Made by a program: the position numbers and the translations under genes | In this document: positions 6,940 through 14,905 of the stretch, one piece after another | How the letters are laid out: each line of letters starts with the position of its first letter | Numbering within the stretch: the first letter of the stretch is position 1 | IMG/VR virus record: IMGVR_UViG_3300023099_000017 | Location: 1-26,398 of that record | Reading direction: 5' to 3' (one strand) | Source of the DNA: a virus | Length of the DNA: 26,398 nucleotides | Notes under the pieces: generated by a model | What the model saw: the letters and a program-made list of their open reading frames with translations, nothing else | Databases searched by the model: none | Told to the model about the DNA's origin: nothing

Positions 6940-7413
6940 ATGGACTACTCCACTAGCAATGGGGCGAAAATCAGCGTCGGCCCCGCCAACTCCGTTGCCA
7001 ATGACGCCACCGCCTATGGCGCTATCACCTATACCGAGATCATCGGCGCGGAAGACATCGGCGAACTCGGCGACGAGTCGGAGGTCGTGCCGTTCACGCC
7101 GCTTTCCGCTGACCGCGTCATGAAGCTCAAGGGCTCGCGGGACGCTGGCGACTTGGCCTTGGTCGTGGGCTACAGGGCCGACGATGCTGGGGCTATCGCT
7201 CTGGCCGCCGCCGAGCAAACCAATTTCCAGTATCCGTTCAAGATCGAACTGGATGACGCCCCGGCTGGCGGAACGAACACCATTCGATATTTCCGCGCCC
7301 TGGTGAACTCGGCGCGCGATACGATTGGCGCGGCCAACAACGTCAACCGGACCAACTACAACCTTCCGGTGACGTCCAAGGTCGTGAAGGTCGCCGCGAC
7401 GGCTGGCGCTTAA
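6940..7413 (+). CDS. Major tail tube protein
   Basis: This 157-residue protein starts at ATG 6940 after a GGAG site. It has the length and composition of a siphophage tail tube subunit: beta-rich, with SNGAKISVGP at the N-terminus, IGAEDIGELGDESEVVPFTPL in the middle and a strand-rich C-terminus (TIRYFRALVNS, NYNLPVTSKVVKVAA). Copies stack as rings around the tape measure. The flanking tail terminator and frameshifted chaperone fix the assignment. The hairpin plus T-tract at 7418-7483 just after its stop would give this gene its own abundant transcript. Confidence 0.82.
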   Translation: MDYSTSNGAKISVGPANSVANDATAYGAITYTEIIGAEDIGELGDESEVVPFTPLSADRVMKLKGSRDAGDLALVVGYRADDAGAIALAAAEQTNFQYPFKIELDDAPAGGTNTIRYFRALVNSARDTIGAANNVNRTNYNLPVTSKVVKVAATAGA

Positions 7414-7417
7414 TTCG

Positions 7418-7483
7418 GAGCCGGATCAACCGGCCCGTCCCCATCAACTTCAAGTCGGGAGGTAGCGCCTTCCGGCTCTTTTT
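7418..7483 (+). terminator. Terminator/attenuator between tail tube and chaperone genes
   Basis: GAGCCGGA (7418-7425) pairs perfectly with TCCGGCTC (7471-7478), and TTTTT follows at 7479-7483. The 45-nt interior can fold further (CCCG 7434-7437 with CGGG 7456-7459). The structure ends 14 nt before the chaperone ATG. Partial termination here would lower chaperone expression relative to tube protein. Confidence 0.6.
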
Positions 7484-7497
7484 ACAGAGAGCAAACC

Positions 7498-8115
7498 ATG
7501 TCCCTTGCAGGCCTGAACACCACCCCGATTCATGAACGCGGCATCGTCTACCATGTCGAATATGACCACCTGAAGCGCGACGCCGCTGGCCAGGCGGTCT
7601 ATGAACGCATTGGGGGCACGGACGAAGACCCCGAGTTTGGCCCCGTTATCCTGCGCACCGAAAAACTCATGAACGGCGACAAGCCTGTTGAGCTGATCAT
7701 CGCAGGCCCCGACAGCGACCGCGTTTCCTTGGCGCAACTGGCGACCTTCGACATTCAGCGCCGCGCCGCTTTCGACGAGCGGCCGGTGAGCACGCAGGAA
7801 AGCCGGGACAGCAACGTCATGCGGTGGGCGGGCGCCGTCATCGGCTGGAACAACGTGCCGCGCGGGTGGGTGGAAGCTTACGACCCTAACGACCCCGCCC
7901 AGGTGGCCACGGCTGATGACCCCATCGCCTACAGCGACAAGAACGCGCGGGCCATGTTCAATCAGGCCGGCATGACGTGGCTAGGACAGAAGGTCGATAA
8001 GCTGCTGATGGAGCGCAACCGTTTTTTGCCCTCAGGCTCGACGAACTCCGAGCCTTCGCCACCGCCGTCGCCAAAGCGCCCGAAGCTCGCCCGCCCGCGT
8101 TCCCGGCCTGCCTAG
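7498..8115 (+). CDS. Tail assembly chaperone, zero-frame product (gpG-like)
   Basis: This 205-residue protein lies in the G position between tail tube and tape measure genes. The zero frame reads normally to about residue 177 and then turns into a Pro/Ser/Arg-rich tail (PSPPPSPKRPKLARPRSRPA), which is typical of out-of-frame sequence. The informative C-terminal domain is instead in the -1 frame. Cytoplasmic chaperones of this type coat the tape measure before tube polymerisation and are absent from the virion. RTEKLMNGDKP and the W-rich middle (MRWAGAVIGWNNVPRGW) are noticeable, but I cannot name a Pfam family. The ATG lies in AAACCATG, with an AGAGAG ribosome site. Confidence 0.75.
   Translation: MSLAGLNTTPIHERGIVYHVEYDHLKRDAAGQAVYERIGGTDEDPEFGPVILRTEKLMNGDKPVELIIAGPDSDRVSLAQLATFDIQRRAAFDERPVSTQESRDSNVMRWAGAVIGWNNVPRGWVEAYDPNDPAQVATADDPIAYSDKNARAMFNQAGMTWLGQKVDKLLMERNRFLPSGSTNSEPSPPPSPKRPKLARPRSRPA
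8022..8055 (+). promoter_or_regulatory. -1 programmed ribosomal frameshift signal
   Basis: The heptamer T TTT TTG (8022-8028) is set in the correct X XXY YYZ register of the 7498 frame. After a 5-nt spacer, AGGCTCG (8034-8040) and CGAGCCT (8049-8055) form a perfect 7-bp stem with an 8-nt loop. GGAG (8010-8013) upstream may act as an internal Shine-Dalgarno stimulator. All the parts of a bacterial -1 frameshift site are present. Confidence 0.9.
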
Positions 8116-8396
8116 ACTACCTTTGGAACTGGTATCGCGCCCTCGGGGCCACGCGGACCTCATCGGATGGCTTCGTCGGCGCAATCCTGTGGTCTGAGAT
8201 CAACGCCTATAGCGATGCGATGCCAGTTCCCATGCGCTTTTGGGAAAAGGAGCTAGTGCGCGAACTCGACGACATCGCGCGGGGTATTTGGATGGGGGCG
8301 AAAACGGGCGATAAGGGGCCTAAGCTCGTCTCGCTCAAGGATGGGGCTGGCGTCAATGCCCTGTTCGGCCGTCTAGAGGCCAAGAAGAACCGCTAG
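8028..8396 (+). CDS. Tail assembly chaperone, -1 frame extension (gpGT-like)
   Basis: After slipping at 8022-8028 the ribosome would read on in the -1 frame to TAG 8394-8396, adding 122 residues and making a fusion of about 299 residues (join 7498-8028, 8028-8396). The added domain begins ALRLDELRAF and contains PPAFPACLDYLWNWYRALG, WSEINAYSDAMPV, FWEKELVRELDD and IARGIWMG. This proline-rich start, then W-x-W, then WSEI and a late W-E pair is the pattern seen in T-domains of siphophage chaperones. The frame has no good start of its own. It ends 11 nt before the tape measure ATG, as expected for the T part, which binds tube protein while the G part binds the tape measure. Confidence 0.88.
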   Translation, partial: ALRLDELRAFATAVAKAPEARPPAFPACLDYLWNWYRALGATRTSSDGFVGAILWSEINAYSDAMPVPMRFWEKELVRELDDIARGIWMGAKTGDKGPKLVSLKDGAGVNALFGRLEAKKNR

Positions 8397-8407
8397 GAGA
8401 TACCCGG

Positions 8408-10228
8408 ATGGATCAGCTTGCGCGCCTTGGTGTCGTATTCAGTTCCGATGGGTACGACGTGTTGGCCAAGCAGCTTAACGCCCTGCCTGGGCAGTCCAAG
8501 GCGGCCGAGACTGCGACCGAACAGCTAACAGATTCCACTAAGAAGGCCGCCTCCGGGGTCAAGTTGTACTCCGGGGCGCTCGGTGAGAACGACGCCCACG
8601 TCAAAGCCTTCATCGCCAATCAGAAGGCCCTGAAGGTCGCCAACGACAACGCCGCGAAGTCGATGAACGTGGCGCGATATGCTGGTTTGAACTTGGGTAG
8701 AAACCTGGCGGATGTTGGTGTTCAGGCGGCGGGCGGGATCAATCCATTAATGATCCTTATTCAGCAGGGGCCACAGATTGCCGACGCGTTTCAAGCCGCC
8801 TCTCTTGCTGGGGTCAGCTTTAGGCAGGTTATCGCGGGCATGGTGGCGCAGGTGGCTCCGCTTATTGCGACCTTCGCGCCGTGGCTAGCTGGCCTCGCGG
8901 CGGTAGGCGCTGCCGTCTACGTGCTCAACCGCGCTCACGAGGAGCACATCAAGCGCATCGATGCAGTCAATAAGTCCATCGACGACATGAACGACAAGCT
9001 TGTGAAGGCGTCGCCATGGCTCATCGATACGGCCAAACAATCGGACTTGGCTGCGGAAGGGACCAAGAACTTTCACGCGTGGGTCGAGAAGAACACGAAG
9101 GCCCTTAAGGACTATGCTGGATCGGCGCGAGATGCCGCGATTGAGCTTGCGCGCCTGAATGTGTGGACGGCCAAAAACGACCAGCAAAAGCTGGTTGATG
9201 AGAACTTCAAGGTCGTTGGCGGCGCTCCTGTCTACAAGGGCAAGGGGAGCGGCCCATTTGGCTGGATCACTGGCGACCTCGACAAGGGGTTCAAAGAGTA
9301 CGAGGCCAGCGCGAAGAAGGCTGCGCAGAACGTCAAGGCCACGCAAGCCGAACTTGAAATGATGCTTTCGGCGCCTACGTCGGCATTCGGTGAAGCGCCC
9401 AAAAAGACCCGCGCTCTCAGCCAGAAGGACAAGAACCGCGCCGCCGCCATCGCTGATGGGAGGTTCAAGTCGTCGGGTGGCAAGGTCATCGACCTGGCCA
9501 GCATCGCCACGGTTGGACAAGAGAACTACACGCCCGGCCATCTGAACAAGTTTAGCCCTGGCGGCGACCGGACCATCGGCGGCGATCCCATGGTTGATAG
9601 CGCCGAGGAGGCGTCGAAGAAGCTTCAGGCGATCCAAGATCAGCGCGCCAAGGACCGCGTAGAGAGCGAGAAGCGCATGTGGGATGGCTTGGTCGCCCTG
9701 TCGTCCAGCGGCAACAAGAAGCTCGCCGCGATCGGTAAGGCGGCGGCTATCGCACAAGCCACGATTGACGGGATCAACGCGGTCCAAAAGGCGCTGTCGG
9801 CCTTCCCGCCGCCGTTCAACATCGCGGCGGCGGCTCTGGTCGGTGGCCTAGCGGCTGCGAACGTGGCGAAGATTGCGGGCGTGAAAGGCTTCGCAACAGG
9901 CGGCTATACGGGCGACGGCCCGGTGGGGCGACCGGCTGGCGTCGTCCATGGTCGAGAGTTCGTAGTCAACGCCGCCGCGACAAACCAGAACCGCGCCACG
10001 CTAGAGGCCATGAACGCCGGTCGGGCTATCCCCAAGAACCCGATGAACGACAACGGCGAGTCGAAGCGTCCGATTGTCTACGCGCCGCGCTACAGCATGG
10101 GGAACGGCAACCTCGTAACCGAGCGCGTCTACGCTGATTTTGACCGCCGCATCGCCCAAGACCGAATGGACATGGAGCGCCGTATTCCGGCTATCGTGGC
10201 CAAGCATACGAACGACAAGGGCCGCTAG
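8408..10228 (+). CDS. Tail length tape measure protein
   Basis: This 606-residue protein starts behind a strong AGGAGA site. Its N-terminal region is helical. The INPLMILIQQGPQIADAFQ motif (111-129) is characteristic of the prophage tape measure family (TMP_2 type). A hydrophobic region at about 139-172 could insert into the inner membrane during ejection. The middle is Lys/Ala-rich and helical. The C-terminal end has GFATGGYTGDGPVG and GVVHGREFVVNA, another common tape-measure signature. No peptidase or lysozyme domain is visible. At about 1.5 A per residue the length predicts a tail of roughly 90 nm, short for a siphophage; that figure is an inference from a general rule. Confidence 0.9.
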   Translation: MDQLARLGVVFSSDGYDVLAKQLNALPGQSKAAETATEQLTDSTKKAASGVKLYSGALGENDAHVKAFIANQKALKVANDNAAKSMNVARYAGLNLGRNLADVGVQAAGGINPLMILIQQGPQIADAFQAASLAGVSFRQVIAGMVAQVAPLIATFAPWLAGLAAVGAAVYVLNRAHEEHIKRIDAVNKSIDDMNDKLVKASPWLIDTAKQSDLAAEGTKNFHAWVEKNTKALKDYAGSARDAAIELARLNVWTAKNDQQKLVDENFKVVGGAPVYKGKGSGPFGWITGDLDKGFKEYEASAKKAAQNVKATQAELEMMLSAPTSAFGEAPKKTRALSQKDKNRAAAIADGRFKSSGGKVIDLASIATVGQENYTPGHLNKFSPGGDRTIGGDPMVDSAEEASKKLQAIQDQRAKDRVESEKRMWDGLVALSSSGNKKLAAIGKAAAIAQATIDGINAVQKALSAFPPPFNIAAAALVGGLAAANVAKIAGVKGFATGGYTGDGPVGRPAGVVHGREFVVNAAATNQNRATLEAMNAGRAIPKNPMNDNGESKRPIVYAPRYSMGNGNLVTERVYADFDRRIAQDRMDMERRIPAIVAKHTNDKGR

Positions 10229-10954
10229 ATGGATCAGATCACCCGTAACCTTCTTGTGGTGGAAGAGGGGCAATGGCGACTTTCCGGCGCGCTGGACAGC
10301 GGCGGCACGACCGAGGACGGCGAGAACCAATATCGGCGAGCTGATGGCGGTGGCCGGTGGGTCTATGAAAGCTCCATCATCCTGACCACGGATAGCGAGG
10401 TGCGGCTTTACGAGTCCCTCTTGCTGCGGTGGAGCCTTGGCTATGACATCGCGATTGTCTCGCGCATTGGTGGCCCGCTCATGCTGGGCTTTGTGACCAG
10501 TGGAGAGACGATCCTGGTCCCCTTCTCGGATGGCTCGACCTTCTCGGACGGAACACTTTTCGAGGGCTCGGAGGTCGGAACGGCCTTTTTGGTCGATGAT
10601 GCAGCCAGCGGCGCGACCTCCTACCGGGTCCAAATCGAAGGGGCGCCGAGAACCCTTCAGGGCGGCGAGCCCTTCACCATGACAGGCGACAAGTACCGCG
10701 ACCGCCTTTACGGCGTGGCCAGCGTGCTAAGCGAAGAGGCGGCCGGCGAAGCCACGATTTACACCATCCTAGCGGCTCCTCCGTTGCGCGAGCCTTATGC
10801 GGCGGGAACCGAGGTCGATTTTGATAACCCTCGGGTGGTCATGCGGCCGAACCTGACCGATCCAGGCGTTTGGCCCTCCTATAAGGACGTTTTCAGGAAC
10901 GCCCGTGTCCCGGTGTCTTGGACCGAAACCAAGAGGATCAGCGATGGCCTTTGA
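10229..10954 (+). CDS. Distal tail-like / minor tail protein
   Basis: This 241-residue protein begins immediately after the tape measure stop, in the slot for distal tail (Dit) or first baseplate protein. It is beta-rich, with repeated Gly-Ser-Thr turns such as FSDGSTFSDGTLF, and no membrane or catalytic motif. The C-terminal part has NPRVVMRPNLTDPGVWPSYKDVF. I do not recognise a specific Pfam family. The role at the tail tip, bridging tube and hub, is inferred from gene order. It overlaps the next gene by 11 nt. Confidence 0.68.
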   Translation: MDQITRNLLVVEEGQWRLSGALDSGGTTEDGENQYRRADGGGRWVYESSIILTTDSEVRLYESLLLRWSLGYDIAIVSRIGGPLMLGFVTSGETILVPFSDGSTFSDGTLFEGSEVGTAFLVDDAASGATSYRVQIEGAPRTLQGGEPFTMTGDKYRDRLYGVASVLSEEAAGEATIYTILAAPPLREPYAAGTEVDFDNPRVVMRPNLTDPGVWPSYKDVFRNARVPVSWTETKRISDGL

Positions 10955-11543
10955 CAGCGACGCCTCTTACGTCCCCGATACGACGAATTACGGAATCTTC
11001 TTCCTGATGCGCCAGGGGGCGGACCCGGCTGAATGGCTGCGGCTTTGGTCGGGAAACTATGACATCACCATTTCGGCGGGCGCGGTCGATACCACGGGGG
11101 GCGTTTATTCCGGCCTCGATTTTCCGCTGACCATCCCTGAGCTTGAGGGGTGCTTGAACGGCCAAACCTCGTCGGGCGAGTTCACCATGTCGGGGGTGAG
11201 CGAAACCGCAATCAGCCTTCTTGCCGAGGACAGCGACGAAGTCATCGGCTCTCGCATCTTCATGGGTGTGCAGGACTTCGCGCCGGGCTGGATTCCGATT
11301 GGCGAAGTGTCTTGGCCGTTCCGCGCTTACGCCGGGCGCCCTAAGAGCGCGGGCCGAGGGGGTGACAACAACATCACCTATTCGATGTCGCTTCCGTGGC
11401 AAACGGAGTTCTATGACCGCAATCAGGCGTCCCTGTCGTATTGGTCGCCGGTTTCCCAGCGCCGACGCCGCGCAAACGACGCCTTCTTTGATGAAACGGT
11501 CAAGATGGCGCAAGGCCAGGTGCTTACGTGGATGATCTTCTAG
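10944..11543 (+). CDS. Minor tail / baseplate protein
   Basis: This 199-residue protein starts at ATG 10944 (MAFDSDASY), preceded by AAGAGG; the longer frame from 10905 has no site of its own. The sequence contains FFLMRQGADPAEWLRLWSG, YSGLDFPLTIPELEG and FAPGWIPIGEVSWPFRAYAGRP. The general layout recalls the DUF2163-type baseplate proteins that precede a peptidase-like gene and the hub in alphaproteobacterial siphophages and gene transfer agents, but that likeness is weak. It overlaps neighbouring genes at both ends (11 nt and 16 nt), consistent with a tightly coupled tail-tip operon. Confidence 0.65.
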   Translation: MAFDSDASYVPDTTNYGIFFLMRQGADPAEWLRLWSGNYDITISAGAVDTTGGVYSGLDFPLTIPELEGCLNGQTSSGEFTMSGVSETAISLLAEDSDEVIGSRIFMGVQDFAPGWIPIGEVSWPFRAYAGRPKSAGRGGDNNITYSMSLPWQTEFYDRNQASLSYWSPVSQRRRRANDAFFDETVKMAQGQVLTWMIF

Positions 11544-11956
11544 CCAAGCGGGTTTTGGGCCACGCTGCCCAAGCCGCACGCACGCCGTTCAGCTACGCGA
11601 CGGGCCACGACTGCGCGCAACGGTTCATCGGGGATTGGGTGCTTGCGGAGGTAGGGCTAGACCCTGCGAAGGCATGGCGGGGGCGCTACCGGACGGGGTT
11701 GGGCTGTCAGCGCCTTCTGCGACGCTCTGGCGGGCTTGTGGCGGTCCTTGCCGAGGCCTTGGAGGGCGTGGGTCTGGTCAGAACCGAAAACCCGGCCCTT
11801 GGTGACGTCGGGGCGGTCATGATGCAGAGTGAATACCGCATCGAGCCGGTGGGCGCTCTCATGGGGCCAGATGGTTGGCTATCCCTCACGGGGCGCGGTA
11901 TCAGATCAACTCAGGCTGACCGCTTCGTCGCCGCTTGGAGCGTTCCTCATGGCTAA
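11528..11956 (+). CDS. DUF6950-like tail tip protein
   Basis: This 142-residue protein starts at GTG 11528 inside the previous gene. It follows the pattern of DUF6950 phage proteins: PFSYATGHDC (20-29), then WVLAEVGLDPAKAWRGRY (37-54), GDVGAVM in the middle and a final AWSV. In tail-tip clusters of alphaproteobacterial phages this slot is commonly occupied by an NlpC/P60-like peptidase. A Cys follows Asp here (DC, 28-29), but there is no second histidine of the catalytic set, so an inactive or structural relative is likelier than an active peptidase. Its stop (TAA 11954-11956) overlaps the start of the hub gene. Confidence 0.72.
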   Translation: MDDLLAKRVLGHAAQAARTPFSYATGHDCAQRFIGDWVLAEVGLDPAKAWRGRYRTGLGCQRLLRRSGGLVAVLAEALEGVGLVRTENPALGDVGAVMMQSEYRIEPVGALMGPDGWLSLTGRGIRSTQADRFVAAWSVPHG

Positions 11957-14000
11957 GGCCTTCAAGAAGGTTCTCGCCTTCAACGTGTTCGGCGTCGGCG
12001 GCTTGCTCATCAAGTCGTTCCTCAAGAAGCCGAAGATCCCGCCCGGTAACGCGGTGAACGAAAAGCAGCCGCGCCCGGTTCGCAAGCTCGCCTTTGGGGT
12101 TACGCGGGTGAGCGGGGCTTATGCCAAGCGCCAGAGCGTCGGGAATGTGTTCGTCCAAATCTTCGCCTATCCCGAAGGCACGGGGCCGGTCGATCACTAT
12201 GGCCGCGCATGGCTGAACGAGGACGAGGTTAAGCCGCTCGGCGCGTGGTTTCAGGAACTCGACGACGGCCGATACGAGACCGGCCGCGCCAAATATTACG
12301 AGCGCTTCGGCCTGATGGTGCAGACCGCTTATGCGGAAATCATCGGCTCAACGTGGGGCTGGACGGCGCAGCACTATGGGACCGGCGTTCCGTCAAACAT
12401 GCTCATCCTTGAGCACGGCAAGAAGGAAGACGCGCAGAAGCAATTCCCCGCCGGTCAGCAAACCGAAATGACGCGCGAGGCTTTCTATAAGGCTTACGAT
12501 TGGCGCAAGGACGACACGGCGGGCGGGGTCGGCCCTCAACGTCGATACGCTCCCGGCTCCACGCTGGCCGAAATGGATGCGGCTATGGCGACGTGGGAAG
12601 TTACCACCAACCCCGTTGTTGGGCTGGTGAACGTCGAATGGCAGCTCTACGGGGCCGATTGGGATGAGTGCTTTGCGCCCGCCCTCGATATCCTGACGGC
12701 CGAAGCCGACGTCTGCGACGAGATGGTTTTGCACCGCAACGGTTCGTCACAAGTCGCCGGAACCGCCAACCCCGGAAGCGCCGTCACGCTTCTTGACGCC
12801 ACCGGCTTGACGAACGGCTCCGTTCTCAACATCGGCGGAAAGAGCCTGAACGTCCTTAGTGTCGTCGGGAACGTCGTGACCTTCACGGCTCCCTTCGCCG
12901 ATAAGATGCCGATCTTCGCGCCCGCTCGGTGGGTGAATGCGGTCGCGGTCTACGGCAAGCGCTATGAGATCGGCATCCAGTGGGAGGCAGACACGCAGCG
13001 CAAGGAAGTGCGTGACCTTTTCATCGAGGCCATGGACGGGCATTTCAGCATTCGGGCCGATGGCGCGTACATCATCCGCGCCGGTCACTACTACGCCCCC
13101 ACGATCATCTTTGGCGCCGAGGAGATCATTGATTGGGAGTTCGACCCTGGCCCGCAGATCGGCGAGGCCCCTAACGTCCTGACGCTGTCGTTCAAAGACC
13201 CGGTGACGGGCTACAAGGACACCGACACCGACGAGTTGCGCAACGAAGATGACATCCTCGTCGCGGGCCGTGAGGTGGTGGATGACTTCTCGCCGGAGGG
13301 GGTCTTGAACGACAGCGCCTTGAAGCGTCTGGCCAAGATCAAGATGAGTCGCGACCATTCGGGCATGGTCTCCGTTCGAACTCCGCTTTCCGCGCGCCGT
13401 GGTTTTGGTGAGCGGTTCATTGGCCTGCGTGTTCGCGGATGCGTCGATCTCCACGACGCCGTCATGGAAGTGACCGAGCCGCCGCGCATCAGCCTGCAAG
13501 ACACCCCGTCGATTACGTGGACCGGAAAGCTAGTTGATCCTGTTCGCTATGATTGGAACGCGGCGACCGAAGAGGGCAACGGCCCGGTCTCTGGGTATTT
13601 CGCGAGCGGCGATCCTCTTGAAGCCCCCACCATCGACAGCATCGAGGGTATTTACGAAGACCCCTCGTCGGGCGGCTCTGGCGTGCGCGCTCACATCGTC
13701 GCTACCGGGCCAGATCGAACGGACTTGACGTGGTATTATCGCTGGCGGGTTGCGGGGGCAGATCTTTGGACCTCCCGCAACGCTGACGACATCGACGAGG
13801 GGACGGGCGTCGGGCTGGATACGGGTGAGTTCCTGCCCGTGGGCGTCGATATCGAGTTTCAAGTGGCGTATGAGACCGGGGGGCGTACCCTTTCGCCATG
13901 GTCGGCCACTGAGATATTCAACACCTCTGTGGACACTGGACGCCTAGATTTCCGGTATCCGAAGAATAGCGGCCTTCTCACCACTGTAGGGATGACTTGA
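11949..14000 (+). CDS. Large tail hub / central baseplate protein
   Basis: This 683-residue protein is the largest of the tail-tip cluster. ATG 11949 (MAKAFKKVLAF) is chosen over the in-frame ATG at 11829, which lies deep inside the previous gene. The N-terminus carries a short hydrophobic helix (about 9-23) with flanking lysines. The main part (about 45-550) is beta-rich with many aromatic residues (VFVQIFAYPEG, YGRAWLNEDEVKPLG, VEWQLYGADWDECF) and resembles hub proteins at the end of the tail. Residues about 560-655 look like a fibronectin type III domain (WYYRWRVAGADLW, EFQVAYETGGRTLSPWS). The role is to close the tube and carry the fibres. It is inferred from order and size. Confidence 0.75.
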   Translation: MAKAFKKVLAFNVFGVGGLLIKSFLKKPKIPPGNAVNEKQPRPVRKLAFGVTRVSGAYAKRQSVGNVFVQIFAYPEGTGPVDHYGRAWLNEDEVKPLGAWFQELDDGRYETGRAKYYERFGLMVQTAYAEIIGSTWGWTAQHYGTGVPSNMLILEHGKKEDAQKQFPAGQQTEMTREAFYKAYDWRKDDTAGGVGPQRRYAPGSTLAEMDAAMATWEVTTNPVVGLVNVEWQLYGADWDECFAPALDILTAEADVCDEMVLHRNGSSQVAGTANPGSAVTLLDATGLTNGSVLNIGGKSLNVLSVVGNVVTFTAPFADKMPIFAPARWVNAVAVYGKRYEIGIQWEADTQRKEVRDLFIEAMDGHFSIRADGAYIIRAGHYYAPTIIFGAEEIIDWEFDPGPQIGEAPNVLTLSFKDPVTGYKDTDTDELRNEDDILVAGREVVDDFSPEGVLNDSALKRLAKIKMSRDHSGMVSVRTPLSARRGFGERFIGLRVRGCVDLHDAVMEVTEPPRISLQDTPSITWTGKLVDPVRYDWNAATEEGNGPVSGYFASGDPLEAPTIDSIEGIYEDPSSGGSGVRAHIVATGPDRTDLTWYYRWRVAGADLWTSRNADDIDEGTGVGLDTGEFLPVGVDIEFQVAYETGGRTLSPWSATEIFNTSVDTGRLDFRYPKNSGLLTTVGMT

Positions 14001-14001
14001 T

Positions 14002-14637
14002 ATGACGATCACGGTTAAGGACGCGGCCGGGACTGACGTTGTCCTGAAAACCGCCGAAGAGGTCGCGGCCCTAGTCGATGGGGATGCCGCCGACGCCGCA
14101 TATGTCTCCGGTTCCGGCAAGACCATCGGCATTCTCAAAGGCATCTTTGGGAAGCTGTCGGCCCTGCTTACGGTGGGTGGTCAGTCGGCCCACGATGCGG
14201 CGATCACCGGCAACCCTTTGCGCATCGGTGGCCGGGCGAGAACGAGCAACATCACCGCCGTGTCGAACGATGACGCGGTTGACGCGGTCATGTCGATCCA
14301 GGGGCAGCTTATCACCAAGCCATACGCAGTTCCTGAGGTCGATTGGCAGGCCAACGGTACCTACGCCTCGACGTCCAATACCGCTGTGAAGGCTGCGGCT
14401 GGGGCGGGCGTGAGAAACTATCTGACGTGGCTAACCATCGCCCCGGACCCGAATGTGACCTTCGTCGAAGTGCGAGACGGATCGACGGTTATCTTCAAGC
14501 AAAAATGCGGGAACGCGGGGTCGACTGAATTCACATTCCCGACGCCACTTCGCACAACCGCCAACACCGCCCTCAATATCGCTGGAAATGACACAACCAC
14601 GGTTTACTGGTCGGCTGGCGGCTATACCGGTTCATAG
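14002..14637 (+). CDS. Structural tail-tip / upper baseplate-like protein
   Basis: This 211-residue protein starts 1 nt after the hub stop. The first 110 residues are Ala/Asp/Thr-rich. The second half is a compact beta domain: EVDWQANGTYASTSNT, AAAGAGVRNYLTWLTIA, VEVRDGSTVIFK, TFPTPLRTTANTALNIA and AGGYTGS. The order 'AAAGAGxRNY ... DGxTVI ... FPTPLRxTANTALN ... GYTG' occurs in many phage structural proteins, usually annotated as baseplate or hypothetical. No enzyme motif is present. Its place between hub and fibre genes suggests it links the receptor-binding proteins to the tip. Confidence 0.72.
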   Translation: MTITVKDAAGTDVVLKTAEEVAALVDGDAADAAYVSGSGKTIGILKGIFGKLSALLTVGGQSAHDAAITGNPLRIGGRARTSNITAVSNDDAVDAVMSIQGQLITKPYAVPEVDWQANGTYASTSNTAVKAAAGAGVRNYLTWLTIAPDPNVTFVEVRDGSTVIFKQKCGNAGSTEFTFPTPLRTTANTALNIAGNDTTTVYWSAGGYTGS

Positions 14638-14647
14638 GAAAGCAAAA

Positions 14648-14845
14648 ATGGCGCAACCGAAACTCAAGGTCGAGAGCAAGGCTTTCGACGCCGACATGAA
14701 GGGCTGGCACGTCAACGGGGTGTTTGACGACCCCTCACCGGACGGAATCACCGTTAGCGGACGCCACTTCATTCCGGTGGACGATGAAAACGCATCCAAT
14801 GCGGACCTTCTAGCGGCCATCAAGGCTCAATACGGGCTCGCGTGA
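14648..14845 (+). CDS. Small hypothetical protein
   Basis: This 65-residue protein starts at ATG 14648 after AGGAAAG; the in-frame ATG at 14588 lies within the preceding gene. The sequence is acidic and hydrophilic, with VNGVFDDPSPDGITVSG in the middle and a helical end (NADLLAAIKAQYG). No family is recognised. A position between structural tail genes could suit a fibre assembly chaperone or a minor structural protein, but the sequence itself does not show which. Confidence 0.65.
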   Translation: MAQPKLKVESKAFDADMKGWHVNGVFDDPSPDGITVSGRHFIPVDDENASNADLLAAIKAQYGLA

Positions 14846-14870
14846 CCTAAGCCCCGACAGCATGTAGGTT

Positions 14871-14898
14871 GCGCGCTCAAGTCACACTCAGAGCGAGC
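14871..14898 (+). promoter_or_regulatory. Hairpin in the leader of the tail fibre gene
   Basis: GCGCGCTC (14871-14878) pairs with GAGCGAGC (14891-14898), with one mismatch, around a 12-nt loop. The structure ends 7 nt before the fibre ATG, close enough to overlap the ribosome site. There is no T-tract, so translational control is more plausible than termination. Confidence 0.35.
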
Positions 14899-14905
14899 GC
14901 CCTGC

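Noticed and set aside
8885-9787. 300-residue minus-strand ORF inside the tape measure gene
   Set aside because: The tape measure protein on the opposite strand has two clear family motifs over the same region. The antisense frame has a shadow-like composition.
13983-13990. ACTGTAG near the hub gene end, resembling the -10 of the minus-strand promoters
   Set aside because: No -35 element lies 17 nt upstream on the minus strand and the downstream CTCG extension is missing, so it is a chance match.
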